Shown here: piece after piece, positions 11,376-25,500 of the stretch | Layout: every line of letters starts with the position of its first letter | Numbering within the stretch: the stretch's first letter is position 1 | DNA from: Phallusia mammillata | Lineage: Eukaryota > Chordata > Ascidiacea > Phlebobranchia > Ascidiidae | Direction: 5' to 3' | Length of the DNA: 64,000 bases | Assembly: GCA_003260075.1 (NCBI GenBank) | Contig: QLIY01000104.1 | Coordinates: 33,406-97,405 of the forward strand | Position numbers and translations under genes: made by a program | Notes under the pieces: model-generated | Told to the model about the DNA's origin: nothing | Seen by the model: only the letters and a program-made list of their open reading frames with translations | Database searches by the model: none

Positions 11376-14300
11376 TGACCTTAACATCGGTACCATGGTG
11401 AAACAGATACATGACGATATACTAGCATATAAAACACTGTCGCATTTAAGCTTAATATTCCCAAGTATTTTGAGAGAATTGTAGGAAATATTGATTTTTA
11501 CCAGATAGTAATGGGACTTCACTCTAACAAAACGCAACATAAACGTTTTACGTATTGACTCTTATTGTGCAACTGCAAACAGTAATGGGTAACGGTCGAA
11601 AATTTTGCAAGCACATCTCACAATTGTTTTCAATAAAACGCTACGTTGTCCTCCAATTGACTTCATAAGTCGAAGTCCGGTGTTTCCGAAATATAGGTGA
11701 ACATCTGACAATTTCTTTACTTTGCAACTGGGGGATACCGAAGCAAACTGATTCTGTTTCGGATAAACTAAGTTTGGTTTTATGACATAACATTAATCTG
11801 CAACCAAATTGCATCCCTTAAATTTCACCTCACATGCACACCTCCCCTTCCAAACCATAATGTTACACTACAAACTACACTACCTGGACTGCTTGGACGA
11901 GCGAAGGTTAACTACTTTATTACTGCAGCATTTTCTTCTTCCAAAACCCCATCTGTGGGTGCGAAGTTGTGTTGCAAGGATAATCTTAACAGCAGAAGTC
12001 AACGTTCATGGACAAATACTAAGACTTCTTGCAAACAAGACAATAAGCTTCGATACGAATCTTCCTAAGTACTGCTTCACTTACAGTCTTGCGTTATCTT
12101 GCTTTCAAGTTTAGAAAAAAAAAACTGTTGGAAAAATCTTGTACAGCGCACAAACATGTCCCAATCGTTATAGATGATGTAAAATAAACCTTTCATAGAT
12201 TACAAAATTACTCGCGCTTTTTTTTTCTTTCGGTCGAAACACTTTATCCGAAGTCAAGTATCTACTACACCTTCATTTACGGCATAATTTGCACAATTTA
12301 GGGCTCAAAATTTTAAATATTTGAATCTCCAATTCCACTACAACCAAGTACGAACCCATATTAAGAAGTTGTCCTCGCCATAACCAGCCCACTCGCCATA
12401 CGAACATGCCCAATTGCCCAAACACAAGGACCTTCTTCTGAAACACAAAAGAAAATTTCTTCGTGCACTCGTCACGGTCCATTTGTCACCGTTTCGCTCT
12501 ATTGGCGACGCAGTCTAAACACTTGAAAGATTGCAGCAGTTAAGATAAAGACTTGCCGAGTGCGATGTGAATACAAAACATATAAAGTGCTTAAAGTTTG
12601 TTACATTATGTTCAAGTCAAGTTTAAACAAACGTTTTGCTCTTTTGAAAATCAGTGACAATGAATCTAATATCAAGTAATCTAAACCGAAACGCCACGGA
12701 GTTAGAATAATGAAATGTAACACTCTAACCATTTACTATTAATACATAAAAACGACAGATACGCAACTCAAGTGAGAGTCTTAGAAGGCAATCAACGTTT
12801 TGGTTTAAGTTGTTCTCGACAATACCAAAAAAGTATATTTTCGACTCTACGTCTTTATTTACTTTACATGCTTTTCCAGAATCCGTTGACTTCTAAATAA
12901 GTCCTTTACTAACGCTTGCAATGTAAGGCACTGTTATAAAAGTTAAAATACGCTACAATTCATACTACACCTCACTAACAGAAGCATGTGCTGGTATATA
13001 ACAGCGCAACACACCAAGTCACTGATTCCGAAAGCCCAGCAGCTAACAGTCATAATAACTTTTCGTGTCTTCACTCAATCAGCCACATTCCCGCCCCGCC
13101 ATAACGCGAAGAAGGCGACTGGCCGGCGTAAAGCAAACAAGACGAGGGAAATGGTTTGATTGATTTTTAAGCTCTGTACAAACTGATAAAACCTTTTCCG
13201 ATCATCACATGATATATTTGCCGGCTGATAATGGTTTGAGGTGTGGAACCAAATACATTAGAACTTCATTATAATAGAGCGCGTTTTTGTTGTGGAGTGT
13301 AAGAATAAAACTCAGGTTATTTGGTAACAGTGAAATAAATCTTTGTTATGCCAATCGCACAAATCTAAAAATATGAAATTTAAATGGAAAGGTTTTCTTC
13401 GTGGTGCAGATATTTGCACACTTGTGCAGATGTATTGTACCCATGGGCGCCGCCACGTAGGGGCAAGAGGGGGCACTTGCGTATCAGCATGGGAGTGCAA
13501 AAAAATGTTAAATTGGAAACCAAAACTAACAAAAACCGAGAAAAAACTTTCACAGTAAAATGAAAATATTAGTCTGACAAAACTTGCATTCATTCAATAA
13601 CTGTAAGATTGAGTGTTGCACAACTTTAACGATTGAGATAAAATGTACCACTACCCTAAGTAGGGATTAAGAAGAGATTTGTTTCAACTATTATGATGTC
13701 ACGCCCCCTAAAGTTATTGGCCGTGAAATTATGCGACGCTTCAATAAACTTAAGTTGCTTTGTTGAGAACTAACGCAAGATTTCACGGTTGTTTTACGTA
13801 AAGCCAATTATCTAATCTCTGTTAATTCACAAACTCGTGCAAGTTTAGTTAAAGAAACGATTTTTACTAACAATCACAAACCTATGATCAAACTTGGCAG
13901 CATAATTTTTTCAAAGGATTCGTTTTTATATCCGAATTCGTACAGATATTTTTCTGATTTAAAACGTTCGTTTTTGGGCATAAAATTCGTGAAACGAGTC
14001 TATTACAACAATTTCCTGCGTTAGTAATAACCACAATGTACTTGTTACAAGCGAATCTAACTAAATCTTTCAGGTTTCACAGTAAAATATGTTGGAAAGT
14101 CCAACAACTTTTAAGTTCAACCGCGACCAGAAATAGACGAATTTAACTTTTTCCGTCGCTCTGGGACAAATTTGAGACTGAACTCCGCTCGTCAAATAAA
14201 CAAACTCTACAGGAAGTTAATTTCAATTCGTCTGCAGGCAAATGTTGAGCTGTGAAGGAAACCGACCACTGGGCTATTTATATTTATTCCTTGTGGAAAA

Positions 14301-17300
14301 GACACCAAAATGACAAGCCAATTTCGCAAGGAGTTTAGAAAATCGCTTATAGTTTATCAAAAAGTTACAGTTAAGATGAACATAAATTCACATATGAAAT
14401 AAGCCCTGAAGTTGTGGTTTTAGTTAAAAACAGAAATTTGAAACCAACAACAAATCAAACCTTCGGGAATAAGTTTCTCAAATGCAATTAGGTTTGTTCC
14501 TTCTGGAAATGAAATAATAAGCTTATCATCCAAACCGTATCAGAAAGGTTTATTAAATCAAACTTTACTCAAAGTTATACTTAAGATGAACATAAGCTCT
14601 GAAGTTATACTTTGGCTCAAAAAGTTAAAGCTAACCACAATTCAAGCCAATAAATAATCAAAAAAGCTTTTACCAATAATGGACTTAATGTTCTACACTT
14701 TGTATTTAAACTCAGTTCTGGTTTGTTGCATAAATAAAAACGATTTAACTACAATTGTGATATACTTGCTACATATGGTAACTTTTTTATCTTCTGTTCA
14801 AAAACCACAAACATTTTCTGGTCACAGAACAATCGCTCAGTTCTACAATCAAACTCATCTCAAACAGGGTTTATGACGTGTCTATCCCCTTGGTGACGCC
14901 ACACCTGGTTGAGTTAATTGTCGGAACAAATTGTCAGTTAGCGGATCGACTTACAAGCGAATTATATCGAGGGGAGTTGGTGACATCACACGGTTCGTGA
15001 GGTTGGATTAGAAACAGCCGTAGATAAAGTAAAATGTTATTTGTTTAAGTTAAGTAAAATGTTTAAGTTTTGCAAAAATGTTCCAAAAATTTTCGTCCAT
15101 TATTATTTTAGGTTTGGTTTTAACACCATCTTATTTCTAATTAAAATTAAATATTTCAAACAGTTTCTAGTTTTTAGTTCGTTCAAGTTTGGGGATAAAG
15201 TAAACATAAAACAATTCCAACACAAGATGCAGTAAAGCATTCAGGTTTAGTTACATAGTAAGTTTCTTACAAAATGTTTCACCCAACATAATACTGTCTT
15301 AAACAATTTGCCAATTCTAACATTCATTCGGACAGTTACCAACATCAACCCCAGTAACACGACTTTGACCCTAACCGTATAATCAAGCATTTAATCGGCA
15401 ATTTCCCGGTGTTTTCTGATTGAGTTCGAGCTCAGCAACCGGATAAGCATGTTTACCAAATGACCGACTCCCCATAAAACGCAGGACGACTCGTGGACTG
15501 AAAGTGACCTCAACCGAACTGGAAATCAAGTGAGGAAATTGACAATCAACGACGGCTACATGCATGACTGCTCCAACATAACGTGTCTGCAATAAATCAA
15601 TCAACAATATTAAGTGAGCTTCGTACAGTAAATTTATTTATTTAGTTAACTAAAACAATTTTTTTATCTTATACTTGAAGCCGGACATAAATTGAATCGT
15701 GCAGCAAATGTAGATTAACACAAAAGCATTCAATTTTTTACACAAATCGCGCTCAAAATTCCGTTGCGAAAAAAGCATACCTCTAACATAAAGTTTTTGA
15801 TACAATCACAACATTTACTGAAAAACATCCTAAAAACAAAAGACCAATGACCAAATGTTTTTCTAACTTACATCTAAAACTTACTGACTTTTTTCGAAGC
15901 CCAACATGCAGACATAATGTATTTATGTTTGAGTAAACAAGTACATAGCATCGGGTCTCGCGGCTTAATGGCTCTGATTAGCGCAAGCTGTCAACTGAAT
16001 AATGCATCGCGAGAATTCGTGGGAAGTCGCGAAGCCTCGACTCTCTCGCGTATTCGAGAATTGCAAATCGCGATTGTTGAATCGTCGCGTTCCCACGATC
16101 ACAAGTCCCTGGAGGGGAAGCAGCGATTTGATTGGTTGGAAGGAAATCGTTTGTTCGGTAACAATCCAACATCGCGACAACTTGACATATTTGTTCACTA
16201 ACACTCAGAAAGGGTAAAAGTTGTTTGTTGAGATGGAATCTCGAATATTTGCCGGTTTCAGTAAATTGGTAAAATGTCAAGTTGAATCAAGTACCGGGGT
16301 TAAAACGGGCATTTGATTAGATAAATCAAAAGTTTTTTTTAGCATATGTCATTCACTTGACCTCAAAGTATTAATTGCATCGTTCGTGAGTATTTACCAC
16401 TTTACTTTAATATTTAAGAAGTTATTTAGATCCGTACAATCAACTGTAACACATTTGGCTCGAAAATTTTTGCTCCACCATTTCAGGACAATAATCTAGA
16501 TATTTACTTACTTCCGCAAGTTTTTTATGAACCTCATTAACTTGTAAATTGCCACAACTTTACATAGACATAACCATCAGCAGAATATTATGGAAATCCC
16601 CCTTGACTCGATCTCTCAGCGAAACTTTTGGCGCGACGTAATTATGTCGTCACAATGAGCTCATCCGGATCAGGAAACATCACTGATTGTGACTTCACAA
16701 GTGGATTTACACGCAACAAGAGACATTATGACGTCTAGTTGACACAGGTGGGGTAAAATTTTGCGTCAAGTGAACAAATTGAATAACTTCCTTCTTTAAT
16801 TCTGTTCATTCTGAAGTAAACTATCTCACAATTGTGCATTATTGGTTTAAAAGCGAAAGGACGATGCCGCAACGGAATAAAGCTTAAAGTAAAATTCAAT
16901 ATTACGGCCACTTACAGCAAGAAAAATACCTTGCAAAAACACGAACAGATTTGTACAGAGATTCAGTAGGTCAAAGGCTTTCAGCATTTTAACTTACTTG
17001 AAGCTTTCCGTTAACGTTTCTTAACCACGCTGAAAATTGAATCCGTTTCTTTAGCAGTCGTACAACATTTAGAAACATCTATGATCCAAACAGCTGCAAT
17101 TTTCAATGGACTGAAAGCGAATGGAGTAAACTGGAAAATTTTATAAATCTAAAAACGTCAAACTTTTTAAATCTACTTATTATACGGCTGATATATCCAT
17201 TCTTTACACCGAGTCCCTGGTGACTCGTGATTATATAATATACTTAATACTACACACAGTGCACAGTTTGCACACTAAACAAATTAAGCTTCATCACAGC

Positions 17301-19796
17301 AAGTAAACGCACAACACGCTGCATCACAGCCTGGCAACAACAACATGAGATTTCGTGAGAAAACCTTCCCACCACAGCAAGTGTTATGATGCATGGGGAG
17401 TTATGGGAAATAATGTCGGGCTTCGAAATTTGATTCCAAACCAATCCGCGGTTAAACTGCGGAACAAATAACTCGCTTTGATGTGAAACTCAGCGATAAC
17501 TGACGCTGCAACTTCTGAGAAAAATTTGCTGGCTGTAACGTTTCAGAAAATCGCTGCAATGTTTGTAAACGCGGGAAAATATTGTTGTTGTTATTGTTAA
17601 CGTTAATTCAAGTTAGAGAGCCTGAATGTAAAATACATTGTTTCAAAACAATTGATCTTAGTTATCATCAGAGCAAAACCTTGGTCACTGACATTAACAA
17701 GGCATTTGTTTTTGCCCCTTTCTAGAATATGTTAACCTATTGATCAAACAAACACCTATTGAACTCTGCCAGAAACTGCTGAACTTGGTACAAAAATTAC
17801 AATCCATTTTGGCCAATACACCAGAATAAACCCATCTTCTTTCCTGCAACCAACAGGTTATTACAACAATACAAGTTATTGAAAATAACAACTAGTATTT
17901 TGTTTAGCATTAAACCAGTTAGATGACATTTTTTTACGCATATCTTTCCCTGCAAAAGGCTAAGTTCTGGAGTATGAAATACTGCTGCAAAGCTGTTTTT
18001 ACAGTCGCAATATTAGCCAAACAGGCCCACCATAATGGTATCACATAAAAAATTGGTCTATCTCTAAAACAGCCACAGATTATGGCGTTGTCACATTATG
18101 CTAGTGACGTAATAAACCGATGACGAAACAAAAAAATATTTCTCCCCACAAACATCTGCCACGTGCTTATGTCGTAACAATACAAACAAACACTAAATAG
18201 GTATTAACACAAATCAACACTCCAGCCACATATGGTGCACATTGTATCAATTGTTCACCTGGTTTCAATCCGAAAATTATGTCGGAAACACGAACAAGAA
18301 AGATTTAAATGGTCTTTGTTCTCTAAATGATATGGCTTTCGTTTTATACCCAATAAAATGTTGTCGTTTAATGTCCAAACCCAAAGTCCCAAAAAGAGCC
18401 GTTCGTCTTAACATAGTCTACCTACTAGGCTACTACTGCGCAGCTTAAAATGTTTCGAGTTTGGACACGCCCAACACCTAATATTTGACTGATTTTAAAC
18501 ATATCACCTGAGTTTACACCAATTCAAATCCAAGCACAGATGCAAATCCAAGTGTTTTCATGCAAATGTTGGTTCATTTAACATTCTTCGCCAAGCCCAT
18601 GTTAATTGAGCATTTTTAACTTGATTTTAGTTTCACATTTGTCGTTCATTTACAAACTGACCACACGACTTTTCCTTAGTAACCTTACCTCACCTTGACT
18701 TAATCTAACCAGCACCTTAGATCTGATTTTCACAGAATAAATGTAATCACGACCCCCCCCCCCACATTCTTCGCCAAGCCCATGTTAATTGAGCATTTTT
18801 AACTTGATTTTGGTTTCACATTTGTCGTTCATTTACAAACTGACCACACGACTTAGTAACCTTACCTCACCTTGACTTAATCTAACCAGCACTTAGATCT
18901 GATTTTCACAGAATAAATGTAATCACGAGGTTAACAATCGATTGAGCGATAGTTCAAGAACAGCGGGATTCTTTCAATGCTCTGTGGGTGCGTTAGTGAT
19001 GTCACAATGCCCAATGACGTCACAATACAACGTTGTGGTCCCGCAGCGCTAAAGCTTCGATTTGCAAATAGAAAGCAATTGAGCAACAAAATGGGTTGGA
19101 TAAAGAAAATTTGCCCCTTAATGTGTTTTTTTTATATGCAAATTTATAACAGCGTAAAATTTGACACAAATTATAATTCATGTTAACCAAGCTTGGGTAA
19201 ATATGATTTACAAGCTCATTGAATATTAAAATAGAACTGGATCCACATTAAACATGGTTCCCACAGCCATGACAACTGTTCTTACTAATCAAATATTAAT
19301 GCAACTAAGTCAAGGTGTGTCAAATCCAGATTAAGCCTAACACAAGAATAAATGGCAACGTATCTGATTTCTCGAACACAGTTTAATTCAAAATAAATTT
19401 TGTGAAATAAAACTTCAACCTGGAAAAGTTTATAAATAATCGTTGAAAAACCGAACTGGTACAGGTATTAAAAATGTCATCAGCTCAACCAACATCGCCA
19501 TATCAGTTCTAGAACCAGCTCTAAATTCCATGAAATGCTTGCTATAAAATGCTGCATATCAAGTCTCTCAACAAAAGCTGCAACATTTGCAAAAATCTCA
19601 CTGACCAAACTCAAGACACTTCCTACACTGTTGCCTACTTGGAGACAGCTGGTTATGTGTGGGATATTACTCCGAAAACCTGGTTATATATTTTCCAAAC
19701 TAGGCAAAGCTTGCAACTCTGCAACGTCCAGTAGCATACTGAATTTGCAAAGTCATATCAGCAGGGTATAAAGCAGCTTGATTGATGCGACACAAC

Positions 19797-19798
<2 letters not shown>

Positions 19799-19879
<81 letters not shown>
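19799..19879. other. 81-base poly-C assembly gap filler
   Basis: A pure C run with no duplicated flank. Poly-Gly and poly-Pro frames through it are artefacts. Best read as a gap of unknown true content. Confidence 0.75.
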
Positions 19880-19881
<2 letters not shown>

Positions 19882-20679
19882 GCCGGTGCACCAATCAGGT
19901 GCAAGGCGCAAGGTGCCGGGTGAAATCCAAGGTGCAAAAATTTCAAGATGCAATGTCATTATGAAAGCAATTCGTCGAGTAGTAAGAACTGTGAATGACA
20001 GCTGAACGCTCGCTGAACAAACAAATACCGAGCCTCATTGTGGTCGCCGCATTGACGTAATAATTCTGAAATATTTTAATCGCAACTGGGGAGCGTGGCG
20101 CGTCATTCCAAGTTTTAGCACGCGAGGCAAGAGGTTTTGTAAACAATTCCCGGCTATGATTGCGTGCAACGGCCGGCTCAATGCCAAATATGGCTGAGCT
20201 TTGTGTGCGCAATTTGCAAATTGGTCAGATCTAGGCCGCGGTGCAAATTTTAAGGCGTTTTCCAAGAAATTCAAGCAAACGCAAATTTGGCAAAAATATC
20301 AGTCTCTGCCCTTAAACTTGGCATTCTTAAAATATTTATTCATAGAACTGGAAAGGTCGCAGTTATTTTTGGGTGTGTTGTGTTTATTTTACAAATAGTG
20401 TAACTTTGAGGTCAGCTTCAAGGTCAAATCAATGAGAAATTTGACTGGCAAGAGTTTGGCGACGTCAAAATGTTAAACATTACACCATTTACATCAGAAA
20501 TGAAACAACAAAACACAAAAAAGTTGACCAAGGGTCTGAAAAGGTGCGCAAACATCACATTACGGTTTATCACATTCCAAAATTAAAATTTCATTAAAAA
20601 TAAATTTACACAAAAATTAAAATTTACAAGTATAATATTTTTTTTATTTAATACAACAATGATTTTAAAAAACAACGGT

Positions 20680-22532
20680 TTAATTTAAAGTGAAATCGAA
20701 ACAGCAGTCAAAAATGTACAAAAATGTAGTTATTTTGAAAAAAAAATAATTGTAGACAATATTCAGTACAGTTATAGCCCGATGTGGAAAGGGTCGTAGC
20801 TTGTACAATGGTCTGCAACAGCACAAATAAACCCCCCCCCCAGTTATTTTGAAAAAAAAATAATTGTAGACAATATTCAGTACAGTTATGGCCCGATGTG
20901 AAAAGGGTCGTAGCTTGTACAATGGTCTGCAACAGCACAAATAAGAATAAAACAAAAAGCTGTTAAACAATCATTCTTCGTTTGTTTGTTTCCGTATTCA
21001 GTGCAGGGACGGACTGAGTCGTTTTGTCAAAGTTTGATATCTTTCATCCAAACCGTCAGCGTCATTATAAATTCGTCTGTCGGATCCACGAATATATGTT
21101 CTGTGATGTAACAAGTATATTGGTTATATAGTCTAGTTCGAATTGCATTCACCAAATGCTCTCCTTATGACATTCTCAGTTCCTGTGAGCGATACAACAC
21201 ACTGACAGCTTGTTTTACCATTTTAATGTTTTACTATTTTATTGCTTTAATAACAATGTTGTATTCGCTCACAGGAACTGAGGTTGCCATAAACATTTGG
21301 TGAAATATATATTGTGTGAAAATACTGTATACAAAGGTTGATTCTGTTTGGCCTCGGTTTATACACTGGTTTTTAGATTATAAGCATATTGGTATCAATT
21401 AAAAAAAAAATTAAAAAATAACGCTTGTGACTAACAACCCCCCCCCCCCCCCCCCCCCCCCCGGTTTTTAGATTATAAGCATATTGGTATCAATTAAAAA
21501 AAAATTAAAAAATAACGCTTGCAACTAACAAAAAATTTACCTCATAATAACATCGCCACACGTGGGCGCCACCCACTTTCCAGTTCCGAATTTCACTTGT
21601 CGCTTGCCAATGTCCAGAATAAGCGGTTGGTTACAGCCGCTAGGGGGCGATGCAGTCTTCAGACTTTTGGCTTTGGAGGTTTTAAACACTCCCTGACCTC
21701 CACACTCTTCCAAAATCGAACCGACTCTTTCTAACATGACGTAGAAACCAGTGATCTTGATGGGTTTCTTGCTTTTCTTGTTATGCTTCGTCATTCGTAC
21801 AGAAACTGCGGAAAAAATACAATTTCTTCATTGAAACTAAAATTACATCATCAGGCTCATGACGTAAACATCAAGATTTCGGACATTACGAATTGACTTT
21901 ATGTTGTCATAACATACAACGTCATGGGTTTATGACGTAAACATTACGATTTGGGACATTACAAATTTACTTTATGTCGTCATAACATGCAAAATTGTCG
22001 CTTTTTAGAACATTGTCTTGCAAGATATGCCATTACCCTGATGAAGGCGTCTCGTATGGGACGTCGAAACGTCAATTGTTTATGATAAAAACTGCTCGAA
22101 GAGTAATACTCGTTTATACAGCATAATGGGTTTATGACGTAACATACCGGTGTGTTTTCGTCCAGGTCTGTATCTGCCCTCTGAATCCAAACCTTTGATT
22201 CGAAGCACGAACTTCGGTTTGGTTGTCTCAAGCACGCCCGCTAGCGGCCAATTGTCTCCGGTGTAGTAATTCCATAATGGGGCCTCGCAAGTTGACGAGT
22301 GCACGCTCGGGTTTTGAAGCAATCTTCGGGATCCTGTGAAGAGCAAAATGTTAGTAAGCATTTGCAGACAGCTATCCTAAAATTTTCTTAGACAAGTGTA
22401 TGCTTACAACATTATGCAAACGTGCCAGAAAATACATGATCGACATATAAATTTAGAAATACGCTTACTTTTAGCAGATTCTGTTGCTGATAGAATGCCC
22501 AAGAAAATGAAAACACAAACAACCAGCTTCAT
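20680..22532 (-). CDS. Secreted reeler-domain protein, four exons
   Basis: Exons on the minus strand: 22532-22469, 22333-22148, 21805-21541, and 20812-20680 (or the duplicate acceptor at 20926). Phases close to a 215-residue product. Exon 1 encodes a clear signal peptide (MKLVVCVFIFLGILSATES). Exons 2-3 resemble the reeler domain of F-spondin and insect defence proteins: a YRPGRKHTVSV strand, KITGFYVMLE, then GQGVF, a Cys-rich middle, and a GKWVAPTCGDV strand matching the family's W-x-AP-x-C pattern. No spondin-N or thrombospondin repeats follow; the last exon adds a short hydrophobic tail and stops. An AATAAA lies just downstream (about 20650). Likely extracellular, in adhesion or innate defence by family analogy (inference). 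The last exon is duplicated at a poly-C join and its frame is the weakest part. Confidence 0.75.
20730..20945. repeat. Duplicated reeler last exon around poly-C
   Basis: 20731-20830 and 20841-20945 are near-identical copies separated by a short poly-C at 20831-20840. They differ by a few bases. Both copies contain the acceptor and start of the terminal reeler exon; only the left copy continues to the stop. Interpreted as two alleles. Confidence 0.75.
21151..21302. mobile_element. Small foldback element (inverted arms about 48 bp)
   Basis: The left arm starts CACCAAATG and contains CAGTTCCTGTGAGCGATACA. The right arm is its inverse (TGTATTCGCTCACAGGAACTG, then CATTTGGTG). The arms enclose about 55 bp of AT-rich loop. 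No coding capacity. Lies in the reeler gene's intron 3. Confidence 0.6.
21370..21530. repeat. Haplotype duplicate around a 25-base poly-C
   Basis: About 70 bp at 21370-21437 repeats at 21463-21530 with single-base differences. Intronic, in the reeler gene. Confidence 0.7.
22031..22110 (+). mobile_element. Family 1 repeat with the cleanest CTGATGA...GAAAC core
   Basis: CTGATGA at 22038-22044 and GAAAC at 22066-22070 bracket an eight-pair hairpin (GGCGTCTC / GGGACGTC) with a GTAT loop. The right part differs from other copies (it reads CTCGAAGAGTAATACTCG), so this is a subfamily. It lies inside reeler intron 2. Confidence 0.6.
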
Positions 22533-25500
22533 TTTGTCAATTTAAATTTGGTAATTCAGTTCTGGAAAATAAGAAGTTGTTTAGATGTACAATTACATTA
22601 AATTAACCATCACTTCGTCGGCATAAATGTTGACCTCGAAATAAAAAAAATTCAAAATGTCCCGAGCCACTCTTCACCAATATGTCTCATTGATACGGAA
22701 ACGAAAACAGTTATACTTTTATGGTTTCGTAAGTTTTTTGGGCAACATCGAGCTGACCTGATTCCTGACAGTTCATTTGCAAACTGAACCGAAATGCGAA
22801 GGTGCAGATCTCATTGTGGATATTTATAGTGGCGAGGCCGAATCCAGCCCCCCAGGCGATATTTGTGTGGGATGATGTTATTGTGTTGAAACCTGAAACA
22901 TTTAAAGAGCACAACTGACGTGATTTCCATGTAAAGCAAGGAGTGCCAAAACTTTAACATTTCAACGTTTTGCAGACGTGATAAATATCACAAAGTTCAA
23001 CTCGGGAAAAGTAAAAAGTGCATTTGCAAATTTGAACTCAAAAAGTTAAGGCCGTCAGTTACTGTGGGCTATGAGTTGTTGCTCGTCTTTCAATCAGCCA
23101 AAGTCGTCATACAACACATTTTTTTTCAACAAATACTCGTTTGGTTGTGTAATGAGAGATTGGGATCCAACTTAAATTAATTTAACAAGGAATTAAAGCG
23201 TACGTTGACGGTTGGACAAAGTAACGAAAATCCTTTGCATGATATCTGTATAAACCACTCCTAAACTTATTCATGTCTGGAAATCAAACAGTTGTGAATA
23301 TTTGCTGAAAAAGGTAAGCGCAAATGCCAAACATGCTTAGTCATTCATGAGATGATAATTGTAATAATGCGAGGTTGCATAATTTGAAAACCTCGTCAAA
23401 CCAATTGCTGATGGAATGTTAATGGGAACTGTTACAACCGCGAATGTTAATATTGCCAGAACTTTCGTTCATTTGATTTCAAGCATCACAACATACGATG
23501 GTAAATGTGCAAATCAATGTAGGTTTATGTAGGCATTCAAGTCAGATCGATTAAGTCCAAAATTGGCAGTTTCATTTCAATACAATAAAGTCATTCTGTC
23601 AAAAACACGTTGTTTGTGGCAAAGTTATATGCAACCCAGTGTAGGTTTTGTTCAGCATTTTCTATTGGAATGCTCAAAGCGGATTTCTTCAGCCCAAATT
23701 TGCAGTTTTACAAACTTATTCGAAAAAAAAACAATGTTTGTAGCGAAGTGACCATCACGCACGAACGTGTGCCAGTTCCAGGTGGCGGTCAAGATAAATT
23801 ACGAGTTATATCTGATTGCGAGCTAACCTTTAGCCTTTTACAACAATTAAGTTGATATGAGGCCAAGATTGGAAAGTTTACATCGAGATCGTGCCGATAT
23901 CTTCTATAAATAACCACAGCCTGCACCTGCAAGTCAAAAGCAACAGTTAAAACTGAAACAAGTTCGCAACTCGACGAAAATGTCGAAATATCCGGCGTAA
24001 TGGTAGACTGTTTTTGGATTTTGTGGTCTCGACGATCTTTGCCTGCTTTGATGAAACAAATGCCGACATGATTCGTCCAACGTCCTTCGAAATGTTTTCA
24101 TTAAAGTTGTTGGCATCACATTTTTGTTCTTCAATGTTTGTCCAATGTCTTGTGTTAAAGCTGAATCTGACATTATATCAAGTAACGGGTGTCAGAACTG
24201 AGCTACGTTACCATTAGAAACAATGGTGGTCGATCAAAGAGAACAAAAAATATAAAAGTAAACAACAATAGCGAATTGCAGAGTACAAACAAATACATCT
24301 TAGGAAAATCCTGTATTTACCTCGTTAGTTTGGAAAAAAAATGTCTTAGAAAGACTTTTGTAAATTGGGATAAAGTTTGGAGAAATCTAACGCTTCGATT
24401 TTCATCCATTTGTAGATTGGGTTGTATCTGCAATATACCGAAAAAAATCAAGTTTCCAATAATCATTGGATTCGTAACCTACGCGCAGCACCGGTCCCTC
24501 GATGTATATGAAGAGAAATGGGTGATACGAAGTTTAGTCAGCCAATACACTAGATCGTGTTTGTGAAAAACAGTTCTTGTTGAAAAAAGTTGATATAAGT
24601 CTTGATTTGAAACGAAGAAAATATATCGGCATATTCAAATATATTTTCTCATTAACTGTCCCAATTGCTTTATCGTGTTAAAATGTTGGAAAAGTCCCCC
24701 TAGTTGCCCCCCCCCCTGTGAAAAACAGTTCTTGTTGAAAAAAGTTGATATAAGTCTTGATTTGTTAAAATGTTGGAAAAGTCCCCCTAGTTTCAATTGA
24801 TGCTTTCAAAAGGTTTCGACTTTTACAAAGTGCAAATTTCACCGGTCAAGGTTGGTTATTTACTCGCCAGGCGGCGCAGGGCAGAACCTGGCACAAAATT
24901 GCCGCATTCCAAAACCCGGTTTCCTTTATTAAGACACAATCACGATTATTATGTCATAAAATCTTTAAAGAATGTGACAATTTTTGTCGAAAATCGACAC
25001 AAGTCAGAGACCAACGGGTTTTAATTAATTTTGAAAAACAGTTTAATTGGTTTTCGCCACAAATTTGTGAAATTTTGATGACAAACAGCCAACATTCAAT
25101 AAACATGTCGAAAATATCTAAGATTATTGAATGTTAGATTTTGTTACTGCAAACACTTATAAATAGTTGACTGAAAAAATGAGGCATTTAAAAAGGTATT
25201 CGCAAAACTAAACAAAACATATATTTGTTTTGGTAAAACTTTTTATAAATTGAAAGTAATGGTTTCATCCTGTTCTCAAGCGACGTTTCAAAACAAACAA
25301 GAATGTGAGGTAAAAGAAAAAAGTTCTTGAGACGGAAAAATAAACAAACATTACAACGTAATTTTACGTACAATTATTTAAATTAAATTTTCACAAATAA
25401 GGCGATTTCCTGACCTTACTTCGTATCTTGTCAAGATTTAAAGAGGCATGTTTTGGTGAAATCGCGGAAGAATTCTTTCCGACACCAATTTACGTGATTT

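Larger units (their letters stand above)
9082..20679. other. 11.6 kb with no supported gene
   Basis: No exon chain could be built here on either strand. Contents: dispersed repeats (9300-9500, 11200-11375), a GC-rich transposon-like scrap at 13435-13500, haplotype-duplicated blocks around poly-C at 10161-10169 and 18753-18764, a long poly-C at 19799-19879, and one isolated open stretch at 15383-15587 (minus). That stretch follows an acceptor-like TTGATTTATTGCAG, reads TRYVGAVMHVAVVD and so on for about 68 codons, and ends at TGA; it could be a terminal exon but has no partner. Regulatory DNA or the 5' UTR of the aquaporin may also lie here. Confidence 0.5.

Noticed and set aside
11809..12114. 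101-codon plus-strand frame
   Set aside because: Residue makeup of chance translation (many Leu, His, Cys), no splice partners, no recognisable motif.
15917..16280. Overlapping open frames on both strands
   Set aside because: A CG-richer patch leaves several frames open at once; none has domain features. It might be regulatory DNA but that cannot be shown.
19700..20005. Poly-Gly and poly-Pro proteins through the homopolymer runs (also at 2325-2822, 5407-5784, 41971-42290)
   Set aside because: They exist only because of poly-C/G tracts that act as assembly filler; no family or splice support.
23934..24173. Possible minus-strand exon ending in TTGACTTGCAG
   Set aside because: The sequence is mildly protein-like in one frame, but the AG lies at its 3' end and no donor or partner exon fits.
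24189..24566. 125-codon plus-strand frame
   Set aside because: No family features, AT-driven composition, no neighbouring exons or splice sites that extend it.
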